From: Parahaliea mediterranea
GTDB taxonomy: Bacteria > Pseudomonadota > Gammaproteobacteria > Pseudomonadales > Halieaceae
Length of the DNA stretch: 64,000 nt
Assembly (NCBI RefSeq): GCF_017255185.1
Contig: NZ_JAFKCZ010000018.1
Location: forward strand, 1 to 64,000
Direction of reading: 5' to 3'
Under the pieces are notes generated by a model that was not told the DNA's origin, made no database searches, and saw nothing but the letters and a program-made list of their open reading frames with translations. Positions 18,176 through 25,744 of this stretch are shown one piece after another. The position numbers were made by a program, and so were the translations under genes. Each line of letters begins with the position of its first letter. Position 1 is the stretch's first letter.

Positions 18176-19269
18176 GCGGCCTTCGTCTCCCGTTCCAGGG
18201 GTATGCGTATATTGATGGTCAGCCCGTGGGGCTCGGTGGTGCTGAGGCGGAAATTCTGGTCCTGGCCGTAGAGCTCCTTGAGGCGCTCGCGGCAGTTGGT
18301 CAGGCCCACCCCGCCGCCCTTGGGCAGGCGGCCGTTGCGCAGGTCCAGCCCCGGGCCGTCGTCCGCCACCGACAGCAGCAGGTCGCCGCCGAACACCTTG
18401 GCGTTGATGGCGATGGTGCCGCCGTTGATCGCATTGGCGATGGCGTATTTTATCGAATTCTCCACCAGCGGTTGCAGCAGCAGGCTGGGCATCAACGCGG
18501 TCTCGGCGTTGTCGTCCACATCGAAATGCAGCTGCAGGCGCTCCTCGAAGCGCACCTTCTCGATATCGAGGTACAGCCGCAGGGCGTCCATCTCCTGGGC
18601 CACGGTGACCTTCTGCATCGGGTCGTTGTCCAGGGAGTAGCGCAGGAAGCGGCTCAGGCGGGTGACCATGGTGTTGGCCAGGTCGTTGTTCTGGTCCAGG
18701 ATCAGGGTCGAAATCGCGTTCAGGGTGTTGAACAGGAAGTGCGGGTTCAGCTGGTAGCGCAGCATCTTGAGCTGGGCCTGGTGGGCCATGCTCATCGCCT
18801 TCAGCCAGCGCTCCTTTTCCTCCTGGGATTGCAGGTAGTATTTGATGCCGAAGTACAGGGCGCTCCACACCAGCATCACCCAGAACGCGGAGATCGCGCC
18901 GTCGAAGTAGGAGTACCACTCCATGCCGTGCTGTTCGTAGGGCTTGCGCTGCTCCGGGAACACCCGGTAGAAAATCGCCCCGCGGCAGGCCATCCAGGCC
19001 AGGCCCGCCAGGTAGGAGCCGATGAAGATGGCCACCACCCGGCGCACGATGGGCATTTCCCACATGGCCCGGTACAGCGCCCGCAGGATCAGGGTGAAGC
19101 CCATGCCGATCAGGCTGATCAGCGGCAGGTACCAGTGGTAGTTCTCGCTCGGCACCTTGCCCCAGAACAGCACGCCCAGGTAGAAGGTAAAGGCCCAGCC
19201 GCTCCAGCCCACCGCTTGCAGGGTCCAGAACATGTAGCGTTTGTTGCTTGTCAGTTGATGTAGGAGCAT
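18172..19269 (-). CDS. LytS/YehU-type membrane sensor histidine kinase
   Basis: This 365-residue sensor has about four hydrophobic segments in residues 10-165 and then the His_kinase domain, whose phospho-acceptor His sits in LRYQLNPHFLFNTLN near residue 190. The ATP-binding region follows (LVENSIKYAIANA; DDGPGLDLRNGRL). It is the partner of the overlapping LytTR regulator. The start MLLHQLTSNKRYMFW at 19269 begins just before the first membrane helix; the longer frame adds 27 residues without family likeness. A TATAAT at 19275-19280 lies only five bases upstream, so the leader may be very short if that is the -10. The ligand is unknown. Confidence 0.9.
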   Translation of the reverse strand: MLLHQLTSNKRYMFWTLQAVGWSGWAFTFYLGVLFWGKVPSENYHWYLPLISLIGMGFTLILRALYRAMWEMPIVRRVVAIFIGSYLAGLAWMACRGAIFYRVFPEQRKPYEQHGMEWYSYFDGAISAFWVMLVWSALYFGIKYYLQSQEEKERWLKAMSMAHQAQLKMLRYQLNPHFLFNTLNAISTLILDQNNDLANTMVTRLSRFLRYSLDNDPMQKVTVAQEMDALRLYLDIEKVRFEERLQLHFDVDDNAETALMPSLLLQPLVENSIKYAIANAINGGTIAINAKVFGGDLLLSVADDGPGLDLRNGRLPKGGGVGLTNCRERLKELYGQDQNFRLSTTEPHGLTINIRIPLERETKAA

Positions 19270-19479
19270 GGGCTCATTATAGGGCTTCCAGGACTGTATT
19301 CGGCGCCATTGGTCGCAGTTCCACCGCATTTCAGCGCAGAATCCCGGCAATTTCCCATCTCGTCAACCCCGCGGGCTCTTGGCGGCGGGGCGTGAACCGC
19401 GGTGTCGGAAGGAAACCACGCGCCCTGGCCCGACGCCCGTATCCACGCTACCATCGCCGCCTCATCCAAGGAGGCACCG

Positions 19480-19695
19480 ATGCACCCCGAACCCGGCCGC
19501 TATCGCCATTACAAGGGCAACGACTACATCGTGGAGGGCGTCGCCCGCCACTCCGAAACCGAAGAGCTGCTGGTGGTCTACCGCCCCTGCTACGGCGAGG
19601 GTGCGCTCTGGGTGCGGCCGCTGGCGATGTTCGTGGAGACGGTGGAGGTCGACGGCGAGCCGGTGCCGCGCTTCGCCCGCATCGGCGAGGCTTAG
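19480..19695 (+). CDS. DUF1653 small protein
   Basis: This 71-residue protein of the DUF1653 family starts with the conserved PGRYRHYKGNDYIVEGVARHSETEE and contains LVVYRPCYGEGALWVRP. The family is common in bacteria and has no established function. A strong AAGGAGG at 19468-19474 fixes the ATG at 19480. Its TAG stop overlaps the TAA stop of the convergent acetyltransferase gene. Confidence 0.85.
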   Translation: MHPEPGRYRHYKGNDYIVEGVARHSETEELLVVYRPCYGEGALWVRPLAMFVETVEVDGEPVPRFARIGEA

Positions 19696-20195
19696 TTAGA
19701 GGTGCTGGGGGCGTCGTCAGCGGCGAAGTCCGCCAGGGCCTGTCCCGCCAGGCGGTAGCCGGTCCACTCGCTCTGCGGGCGGGCGCCGAAGGATTCGTAG
19801 AATTCGATGGCGGGGGTGTTCCAGTCCAGCACGTTCCACTCGAAGCGCCCGCAGTCCCTGTCCACCGCTATCCGCGCCAGGTGCTTCAGCAGGGCCTTGC
19901 CGGCGCCGCTGCCGCGGTGTTGCGGCGACACGTAGAGGTCCTCCAGGTACAGGCCGTAGCGGCCGGTCCAGGTGCTGTAATTGAAGAAATACAGGGCGAA
20001 GCCGGCGGGCTCGCCGTCCAGCTCGCAGATCACCGACCAGGCCCGGGGCTCGGCGCCGAACAGCGCGCGCTCGAAGTGGGCCTCGGTGGCCTCGACTTCG
20101 TGCAGGGCTTTCTCGTACTGAGCCAGCTCGCGTACAAAGTGCAGGATCAGCGGGGTGTCTTCCCGGGTGGCCGGGCGGATACTAATTGCGGACAT
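19692..20195 (-). CDS. GNAT-family N-acetyltransferase
   Basis: This 167-residue GNAT acetyltransferase has the acetyl-CoA loop VSPQHRGSGAGKALL near residue 88, with the flanking strands LYLEDLYV and FEWNVLDWNTPAIEFYESFGA. This layout resembles diamine/spermidine acetyltransferases (SSAT-like), but the acceptor cannot be fixed from sequence. The ATG at 20195 gives the family opening SAISIRPATREDTPLI. It may be co-transcribed with the GDT1-type gene just upstream, with a gap of 23 bp. Confidence 0.85.
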   Translation of the reverse strand: MSAISIRPATREDTPLILHFVRELAQYEKALHEVEATEAHFERALFGAEPRAWSVICELDGEPAGFALYFFNYSTWTGRYGLYLEDLYVSPQHRGSGAGKALLKHLARIAVDRDCGRFEWNVLDWNTPAIEFYESFGARPQSEWTGYRLAGQALADFAADDAPSTSN

Positions 20196-20218
20196 TTGTT
20201 GTGCTGGCTCCGTTGTAA

Positions 20219-20491
20219 TCAGGCCTGGTACAGGGTCCAGGCGCCAATAAGGATAAAACCGGTGCCAGCCACGTAGGCCAGTACCCTTTCGCTGATGTAG
20301 GCGGACAGCATGCTGCCCGCCAGTACGCCGATCGCCGAGGCGACGACCAGTGCCGCGGAGGCGGCGGCGAATACCGTCCACTTGCTCACTTCCTTGTCTG
20401 CCGCGAACAGCATGGTGGCGAGCTGGGTCTTGTCGCCGAGCTCGGCGATGAATACGGCGGCGAAGATGGTGAAGAAAATTTTCAATTCCAC
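20219..20491 (-). CDS. GDT1/TMEM165 family (UPF0016) membrane protein
   Basis: This 90-residue single-repeat member of the GDT1 family exports or moves Mn2+/Ca2+ across membranes. The family motif E-x-G-D-K-T is seen in FIAELGDKTQLATML near residue 20, and there are three hydrophobic segments. Full-length proteins carry two such repeats, so this one would act as an oligomer. The start is a GTG at 20491, with AGGA nine bases upstream. Confidence 0.78.
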   Translation of the reverse strand: MELKIFFTIFAAVFIAELGDKTQLATMLFAADKEVSKWTVFAAASAALVVASAIGVLAGSMLSAYISERVLAYVAGTGFILIGAWTLYQA

Positions 20492-20601
20492 GTATCGGGT
20501 TCCTGTATGGGGCGCTCGGCGCCAATGACGGCGCGACATTGTATAGCACGATTTAGGGATGATCAGGCCGTGGGCCCGGAATAGTGGAAAAAGCCCGCGA
20601 C

Positions 20602-21027
20602 TTACATATCCTCGTCTTCCCAGTATTTTTGCATCTCGATATACAGGAAGGAGGCGGTCCAGGTGATCAGCACCAGGCCGGTGAGGGACTCGATGCCGGT
20701 GAGGTAGCGCAGCGGCCCCTCGGGCGTAATATCGCCAAAGCCCAGGGTGGTGAACACCGTGAACGAGTAGTAGGCGCACTCCATCAGGCTGTAGGCGCTG
20801 CCGCCGGTCAGGCCGCCCCACTGGAACTCGTGCATCGCCACGTAGTACACCGCGCCGAAGATCCAGATCTCGATGGCGTGGGCCACCAGCGCGCCACCCA
20901 CCCCGAGCACGATTTTGAAGCGCGGCCGCAGGCGCAGGCGCGGCAGGTAGCGCGAGAGCAGGTGCAGGTACTCGTAGTGGAAAATCACCACCGTGACCAC
21001 CACCAGGGAGTTCACTAAAAATTCCAC
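20602..21027 (-). CDS. Two-TM potassium-channel protein
   Basis: This 141-residue membrane protein has an N-terminal hydrophobic segment, a second one at about residues 45-65, a pore loop with the selectivity filter TTLGFGD near residue 95, and a final helix. The filter matches the ion_trans_2 group. There is no RCK or ligand-binding domain, so gating is not visible. The start is a GTG at 21027. Several membrane proteins of unrelated families surround it. Confidence 0.82.
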   Translation of the reverse strand: MEFLVNSLVVVTVVIFHYEYLHLLSRYLPRLRLRPRFKIVLGVGGALVAHAIEIWIFGAVYYVAMHEFQWGGLTGGSAYSLMECAYYSFTVFTTLGFGDITPEGPLRYLTGIESLTGLVLITWTASFLYIEMQKYWEDEDM

Positions 21028-21100
21028 GGTTGTCGACTTGATCCGGAGTTCGCCCCCGCACTTTACCGCGAACGGGGCCGCTTTCCCATCCGGCCGGGGG

Positions 21101-22762
21101 CTAGCGCGCCGCCGCGAGCCGCTTTGCCGCCTCGCTGGGCAACAGGAACCAGCGCAGCGCCTCCACCTCCGGGCCGAATGCCCCGGGCGACAGCTCGGCG
21201 GCCGGCCGGGTTTTCAGCAGTTCGGCGGCGGCGGTTTCGAGGGTCGGCGCCAGCGCCGGGGCCCGTGGCAGGGCGTGGGCGGGAGCTCCGTCGGCGAAGT
21301 TCCAGCCGGTGAGGCCGGCGCCGGTCTGCTCCGCCGCGCCCCGGAACCGCCAGATGCCGTGGTCGGGACAGTAGTCGTAATAGGGCAGCAGGCGCCAGCC
21401 GTGTTCCGCCACCAGCTCGATGGCGTCCAGCAGGTAGGAGTATTCCGCCTCGCTGATGAAATAGTTGAAGCTCAGCCGCACCCAGCCCGGGCGCAGGATG
21501 CCCCGCCCGCGCTGAAGCTGGTGGTCAATGGCGTCGCTGAGCGCCTGGTCCAGTTGCAGCAGGCTGTGGCCGTAGGGTCCGGCGCAGGAACAGCCCCCCC
21601 GGGCCTGGATGCCGAACAGGTCGTTGAGCAGGGCCACCGCAAAGCCGTGGTGCAGGTCCCGGCCGCCGTGGCGGAAGCGCAGCGACAGGATGGCCAGCCG
21701 GTCGAGTGCCGGGTTGCCCAGGATCTCCAGCCGCGGGTTGGCCGACAGCCGTTTCAGGGCCCGCCGGACAAAGGACTGCTCCAGCGCCTCGATGCGCGCC
21801 GGCCCCACCTCGCGGCGCAGTTTGAACACCAGCCCGGCGCGGATCGACTCGACGATGCCCGGCGTGCCGCCCTCCTCGCGGCGCTCCCGGTCCTCGACAT
21901 AGCGGTGACCGTCGGGGGATACCCAGGCCACGGTACCGCCGCCGCTCACCGCCGGAACGGGATCTTTTAGCAGCTGCGATTTGATCGCCAGCAGGCCCGG
22001 GGTGCCGGGGCCGCCGATGAACTTGTGCGGCGACAGGAATACCGCGTCCAGGGGCGTATCGCCGTTCATGTCGATATCGACATAGGGGCCCGCCGCGGCG
22101 TAGTCCCAGCACGCCAGGGCGCCGTGGTCGTGCAGCAGGGCGCTGATGCCCGCGACGTCGCTCTTGATGCCGGTAACGTTGGAGGCCGCTGAGAAGCTGC
22201 CCACGCGCAGCGGCCGCTCGCCGTGGCGAACCAGTTGCGCGGCCAGCGCGGCCTGGTCGATGCGCCCCTCGGGGTCCGCGGGGATGACCACCACCTCCGC
22301 CAGGCTCTCGCGCCAGGGCAGCTCGTTCGAGTGGTGTTCGTAGGGGCCGATGAAGACCACCGGGCGCTCGTCCCGGGGGATGCGCCGCAGCAACGCGTTG
22401 CGTTGGGCCTCGGAGGTGGGCAGGCGCAGGCCGAGGGCGTCCACCAGGCGATTGACGGCGGCGGTGGCGCCGCTGCCACAGAACAGCACGCTGTCCAGCG
22501 GTCCGGCGTTGAGCCCGCGGCGAACCTCCGCGCGCGCTTCCTCCCGCAGCCGGGTCGTAGCGGCGCCGGTGCGGGAGGCCTCGCTGTGGGTGTTGGCGTA
22601 GCTGGGCAGCACCGCCTCGCGGATGAAGTCCTCGATGAAATCCAGGGCGCGGCCGGAGGCGGTGTAGTCGGCGTAGACCAGCGGTTTGAGGCCGAAGGGG
22701 GTGGGTATGCCGCGGTCGGCGCCGATCACGGCGTTGCGGATCTTCTCTATCAGGGAATCCAT
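21101..22762 (-). CDS. Class V aminotransferase-fold PLP enzyme
   Basis: This 553-residue PLP enzyme of the class V/cysteine desulfurase fold has its PLP lysine in LSPHKFIGGPGTPG near residue 247, and the cofactor Asp and His pairs are in CWDYAAAGPYVDI. The usual desulfurase Cys loop is replaced by ARGGCSCAGPYGHSLL near residue 392. It is about 150 residues longer than IscS, mainly at the C-terminus. The reaction is unknown. It is divergent from an Lrp/AsnC regulator with 155 bp between starts, which suggests regulation by an amino acid. Confidence 0.82.
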   Translation of the reverse strand: MDSLIEKIRNAVIGADRGIPTPFGLKPLVYADYTASGRALDFIEDFIREAVLPSYANTHSEASRTGAATTRLREEARAEVRRGLNAGPLDSVLFCGSGATAAVNRLVDALGLRLPTSEAQRNALLRRIPRDERPVVFIGPYEHHSNELPWRESLAEVVVIPADPEGRIDQAALAAQLVRHGERPLRVGSFSAASNVTGIKSDVAGISALLHDHGALACWDYAAAGPYVDIDMNGDTPLDAVFLSPHKFIGGPGTPGLLAIKSQLLKDPVPAVSGGGTVAWVSPDGHRYVEDRERREEGGTPGIVESIRAGLVFKLRREVGPARIEALEQSFVRRALKRLSANPRLEILGNPALDRLAILSLRFRHGGRDLHHGFAVALLNDLFGIQARGGCSCAGPYGHSLLQLDQALSDAIDHQLQRGRGILRPGWVRLSFNYFISEAEYSYLLDAIELVAEHGWRLLPYYDYCPDHGIWRFRGAAEQTGAGLTGWNFADGAPAHALPRAPALAPTLETAAAELLKTRPAAELSPGAFGPEVEALRWFLLPSEAAKRLAAAR

Positions 22763-22817
22763 GGTTCGGGGTCCGGCTAAAAAGTGGCATTATGGACCGC
22801 GATGCCCGATACATTGT

Positions 22818-22881
22818 CTCTATATCGCCAGTGAATTGCCTGAATATGGAAACATTTGTTCCGTTAATTTAGGATATAGAG
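22818..22881. promoter_or_regulatory. Candidate operator in the Lrp/aminotransferase divergent region
   Basis: CTCTATATC at 22818-22826 and its exact reverse complement GATATAGAG at 22873-22881 lie 55 bp apart, centre to centre, in the 155-bp space between the two divergent genes. That is about five helical turns, suited to an Lrp-type oligomer. Binding is inferred only. Confidence 0.4.
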
Positions 22882-22917
22882 AATAAACGTTCTTTTCCCA
22901 CCTTGTGAGTGAGTACC

Positions 22918-23367
22918 ATGGACCCTGTCGACCGGGCACTGCTGCGCGCCATGCAGCGAGACGCCTCCCTCTCCATTGCCGCCCTGGCGGATACGGTCAA
23001 CATCTCCAAGTCGGCCTGCTGGCGCCGCGTGCAGCGCCTGGAGGAAGCCGGGGTGATACGCAGCCGGGTGACCCTGCTCAATCCGGAGCGGGTGGGGTTG
23101 TCGCTGACCGTGTTCATCTCGATTCGCACCAACCAACACAACGCGCGCTGGGCGCGGCAGTTCAACCGGGTGATGGAGGGCATTCCGGGGGTGCTGGAGG
23201 TCTATCGCACCGGGGGTGAGCTGGACTACCTTATCAAGGCGGTGGTGCGGGACATGCCGGATTACGACAGGCTGTATCACCAGCTGATCGAGGCGGACCT
23301 GTTCGATGTCTCGGCGAGTTTTGTCATGGAGCAGATCAAGCACACCACCGAACTGCCGCTGGACTGA
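22918..23367 (+). CDS. Lrp/AsnC-family transcriptional regulator
   Basis: This 149-residue regulator has an N-terminal winged helix-turn-helix (LADTVNISKSACWRRVQRLEEAG) and a C-terminal RAM/AsnC ligand-binding domain (TGGELDYLIKAVVRDMPDYDRL) with the usual effector-loop glycines. Such proteins sense small molecules, often amino acids. The ATG at 22918 begins MDPVDRALLRAMQ; a GTG three codons upstream is also possible. The divergent class V aminotransferase is the likely target. Confidence 0.9.
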   Translation: MDPVDRALLRAMQRDASLSIAALADTVNISKSACWRRVQRLEEAGVIRSRVTLLNPERVGLSLTVFISIRTNQHNARWARQFNRVMEGIPGVLEVYRTGGELDYLIKAVVRDMPDYDRLYHQLIEADLFDVSASFVMEQIKHTTELPLD

Positions 23368-23412
23368 GGCGTGCCCGCATTCTGGTCTTGAGGGCGATGC
23401 CGGCAGGCTGGC

Positions 23413-24378
23413 CTACAGGGTGATCCACTCGATCGCGGTATGGGCCGCGACCGACAGTCCGACCACCTGGCTGGCCGCCAGCAGCGAGATCATCAGCCAG
23501 CTGCCCACGGCCACGGCGCCAGCTTGCTGCGGCGAGCGTAATTTTTCCAGGCGTTGCAATAAAGCATCCGTGTCGCAGTCGCGCCCGGCCCTGGCTGTCG
23601 GTGCCGCGGCGCCGGTCGGCTCCGCCTGGCTTAGGCGCGCTATCGCCGAGGCGACCAGGTCCGCGCGATCGGCGCCCGCCGCCGCGACCTGGTCGCAGGC
23701 CGCTTCGGTCGCCTGCCGCAGGTCCCGCCACAGGCGCCGCCTTGCCCGCGGCGGCCAGAATACCGTGGCCCACTGCAGCAGGGCCGCGCGCAGGTTGTCG
23801 CGGCGCTGGAGGTGGGCCTGCTCGTGCAGCAGCACCGCCTGCAATTGCTCGCCATTCAGCGTGGCCAACAGTCCGCGCGAGATATAGACCTGGGGCCGCA
23901 GGATGCCCGCGCACCAGGCCAGCGGCCGTTCGCTATCCACCAGCCGCCAGTGGCGCCCCAGCCCGCGCCGGGAGAGGTGGCGCAGCAGCAGTAGCCGCCG
24001 GTGGTTCTGCAGCAGGTTGCGCTGGGCCAGGGCCAGGGCCACGGCCAGCACTACCGCGGTCAGCCCGATCAGGCCGATACCCGCCGGCGACGAGAGGCCG
24101 AACTCGGGCCGGTGCGCGGCGCAATTGGCGCCGTGACAGTGGCTGGGCATGAAGGCGGCGGCCAGCGCTGGCTGCAGTAGCATCAGTACGCTGAGGCTGG
24201 CCACGAGGACCGGTAATAGACCGTACAGCCAGATGAGCAGGGCGCGGCTTTCGGGGCCGACCGCCGGCGACAGGCGGTAAAACAGCGGGTAGAACAAGGC
24301 GGCGATCAGCGAGGCCAGTACGGTCACCAGCAGGCCGGCGGTCAGGGGTTCCACGACGGCGGCGAGCATTTCAATCAT
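23413..24378 (-). CDS. M56-family (BlaR1-like) membrane metallopeptidase with a His/Cys loop
   Basis: This 321-residue membrane protein of the M56/BlaR1 type has hydrophobic segments near residues 10-35, 45-75, 97-117 and 290-310. The zinc protease motif HEQAH lies near residue 193, followed by ATEAACDQVA with the third ligand. It lacks the penicillin-binding sensor domain of BlaR1. Instead, the loop after the second hydrophobic segment carries HCHGANCAAH (residues 80-89), which looks like a metal site. It overlaps the BlaI-type repressor gene by 8 bp and lies opposite a metal-uptake operon, so it may cleave the repressor on a metal signal (inference). Confidence 0.85.
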   Translation of the reverse strand: MIEMLAAVVEPLTAGLLVTVLASLIAALFYPLFYRLSPAVGPESRALLIWLYGLLPVLVASLSVLMLLQPALAAAFMPSHCHGANCAAHRPEFGLSSPAGIGLIGLTAVVLAVALALAQRNLLQNHRRLLLLRHLSRRGLGRHWRLVDSERPLAWCAGILRPQVYISRGLLATLNGEQLQAVLLHEQAHLQRRDNLRAALLQWATVFWPPRARRRLWRDLRQATEAACDQVAAAGADRADLVASAIARLSQAEPTGAAAPTARAGRDCDTDALLQRLEKLRSPQQAGAVAVGSWLMISLLAASQVVGLSVAAHTAIEWITL

Positions 24379-24802
24379 GCCGCTTGGAATCCTGAAGGTA
24401 GTCCATGAATCCCGACACCATGGAAGCGATGTCGCCGCCGGCGACCTCCTGGCTGATGTCGTGCAGCAGCGAGCTGATCAGCTCCTGGCGCTCCAGTAGC
24501 GGCCGGTAGAGGTAGGCCCGGGCCTGCTTGCGCCGGTCCACCAGCGATTTGCGACAGAGCCGCTCCAGGGTGCTTTGTATGGTACTGAGGGCCAGGGGCT
24601 TGCCCGGCATGCGCTCGAGCACCTGTTGGGCGCTCAGGGCGCCGTCCGCCGCGTCGGGCCTGCGATTCTCGGGTTCCTGGGCGAGCCACAGCGCGTGCAA
24701 TACCGCCAGCTCGCGCTCGCCGAGTGCCGGTGTGCGTTGCGTCCGTCGCCCGGCGCCGAGCCGGCTCAGGTGCTTGTGAAGTGGCTTGGTGATTCCTGCC
24801 AT
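24371..24802 (-). CDS. BlaI/MecI/CopY-type repressor
   Basis: This 143-residue winged-helix protein of the penicillinase-repressor family is dimeric and inactivated by proteolysis in well-studied members. The DNA-binding part is ALGERELAVLHALWL to STIQSTLERLCRKSLVDRR, and the C-terminal half is the dimerisation helix. It carries an N-terminal extension of about 25 basic residues. It is co-transcribed with, and overlaps, the BlaR1-like protease gene. No beta-lactamase gene is nearby; the divergent metal-uptake operon is the likely target. Confidence 0.88.
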   Translation of the reverse strand: MAGITKPLHKHLSRLGAGRRTQRTPALGERELAVLHALWLAQEPENRRPDAADGALSAQQVLERMPGKPLALSTIQSTLERLCRKSLVDRRKQARAYLYRPLLERQELISSLLHDISQEVAGGDIASMVSGFMDYLQDSKRHD

Positions 24803-24911
24803 GGCGGTATCTGCTGTCGGAAAACCGATCCCTTATCGAAGTTTGGCCGGCCGTGGAAGAATGACCGCCATCGATACTACAAAATGCCGCGGCGGAATTC
24901 TAATTAGCCAC
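24803..24911. promoter_or_regulatory. Divergent control region, BlaI-type gene / HupE operon
   Basis: This 109-bp region separates the repressor gene from hupE. It holds a 12-bp palindrome, TCGGAAAACCGA, at 24817-24828, and TACTACA at 24875-24881, which matches one half of the BlaI/CopY-type TACTACA-TGTAGTA operator without a matching second half. Both are only candidates. Confidence 0.3.
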
Positions 24912-25712
24912 ATGTTCCATCCCGTTCACCTGCTTTTGCGCGCTCCCGGGCGCCGCCTGCTCCCTTGGCTGGCGTTGTTGTTGGCGCTGCCCGCCCGGGC
25001 CCACGAGGTTCACGACCAGGCCCGCCAGCGCCTGGCGAACGGCGACTGGCTGGACTACGTCTGGACCGGCGCCGAACACATGCTCAGTGGCTACGACCAC
25101 CTGCTGTTCCTGCTGGGGGTGGTGTTCTTTCTCGGCCGTTTTGTCGACATCCTCAAATTCATTACCGCCTTCACCCTGGGCCACACGCTGGTGCTGCTGG
25201 GGGCGACCCTGGCGGGTGTCGCGGTTGTACCCTATTACATCGATGCCTTTATCGCCATCACGGTCATGTACAAGGGCTTCGAGAACCTGGATGGCTTCCG
25301 TCGCTGCCTCGGTGTCCGCGCGCCCAACCTGCTGCTGATGGTGTTCCTGTTTGGCCTGGTTCACGGCCTCGGCCTGGCCACCCAGTTCCAGACCCTGGCC
25401 GGGCCGGGCGAGCCGGGGCTGGTCGGCAAGATCCTGTGGTTCAACCTGGGGGTGGAGCTGGGGCAGGTGGCCGCGCTGTGCGTGATGATCGTGGTGATTC
25501 GGGCCTGGCGCCGCACCACCGTGTGGATGCCCCTCAGCCGCGCCATCAACGGCCTGCTGATTATTATCGGTTTCATGTTGATGCTGTTCCAGCTGCACGG
25601 CCTGGCTCACAGCGAGGATCACGGCCCCGTCGCTGCCGGGCATGCCAGCGGCAACGGCGGGCAGGAAAACGGCTGGCACAGCCACGACGGCGGTCCGGCG
25701 CACCGGCACTGA
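24912..25712 (+). CDS. HupE/UreJ-family metal transporter
   Basis: This 266-residue HupE/UreJ-type inner-membrane protein belongs to a family linked to Ni2+ or Co2+ uptake. After a signal-like segment (residues 1-30, ending LPARAHEVH), about six helices follow, with the family motifs SGYDHLLFLLGVVFF, FTLGHTLVLLGATLAG and GLVHGLGLA. The C-terminal tail is His-rich (GWHSHDGGPAHRH), as expected for metal handling. The ATG at 24912 is chosen because it gives the normal N-terminus. It leads an operon with a TonB receptor and two periplasmic proteins. Confidence 0.85.
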   Translation: MFHPVHLLLRAPGRRLLPWLALLLALPARAHEVHDQARQRLANGDWLDYVWTGAEHMLSGYDHLLFLLGVVFFLGRFVDILKFITAFTLGHTLVLLGATLAGVAVVPYYIDAFIAITVMYKGFENLDGFRRCLGVRAPNLLLMVFLFGLVHGLGLATQFQTLAGPGEPGLVGKILWFNLGVELGQVAALCVMIVVIRAWRRTTVWMPLSRAINGLLIIIGFMLMLFQLHGLAHSEDHGPVAAGHASGNGGQENGWHSHDGGPAHRH

Positions 25713-25744
25713 CCCCGAAAAAACAGATACAGGAGTCCTTAACC

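Noticed and set aside
23413..24802. Beta-lactam resistance module
   Set aside because: The BlaR1-like protein lacks a penicillin-binding domain and no beta-lactamase is nearby; the context is metal uptake.
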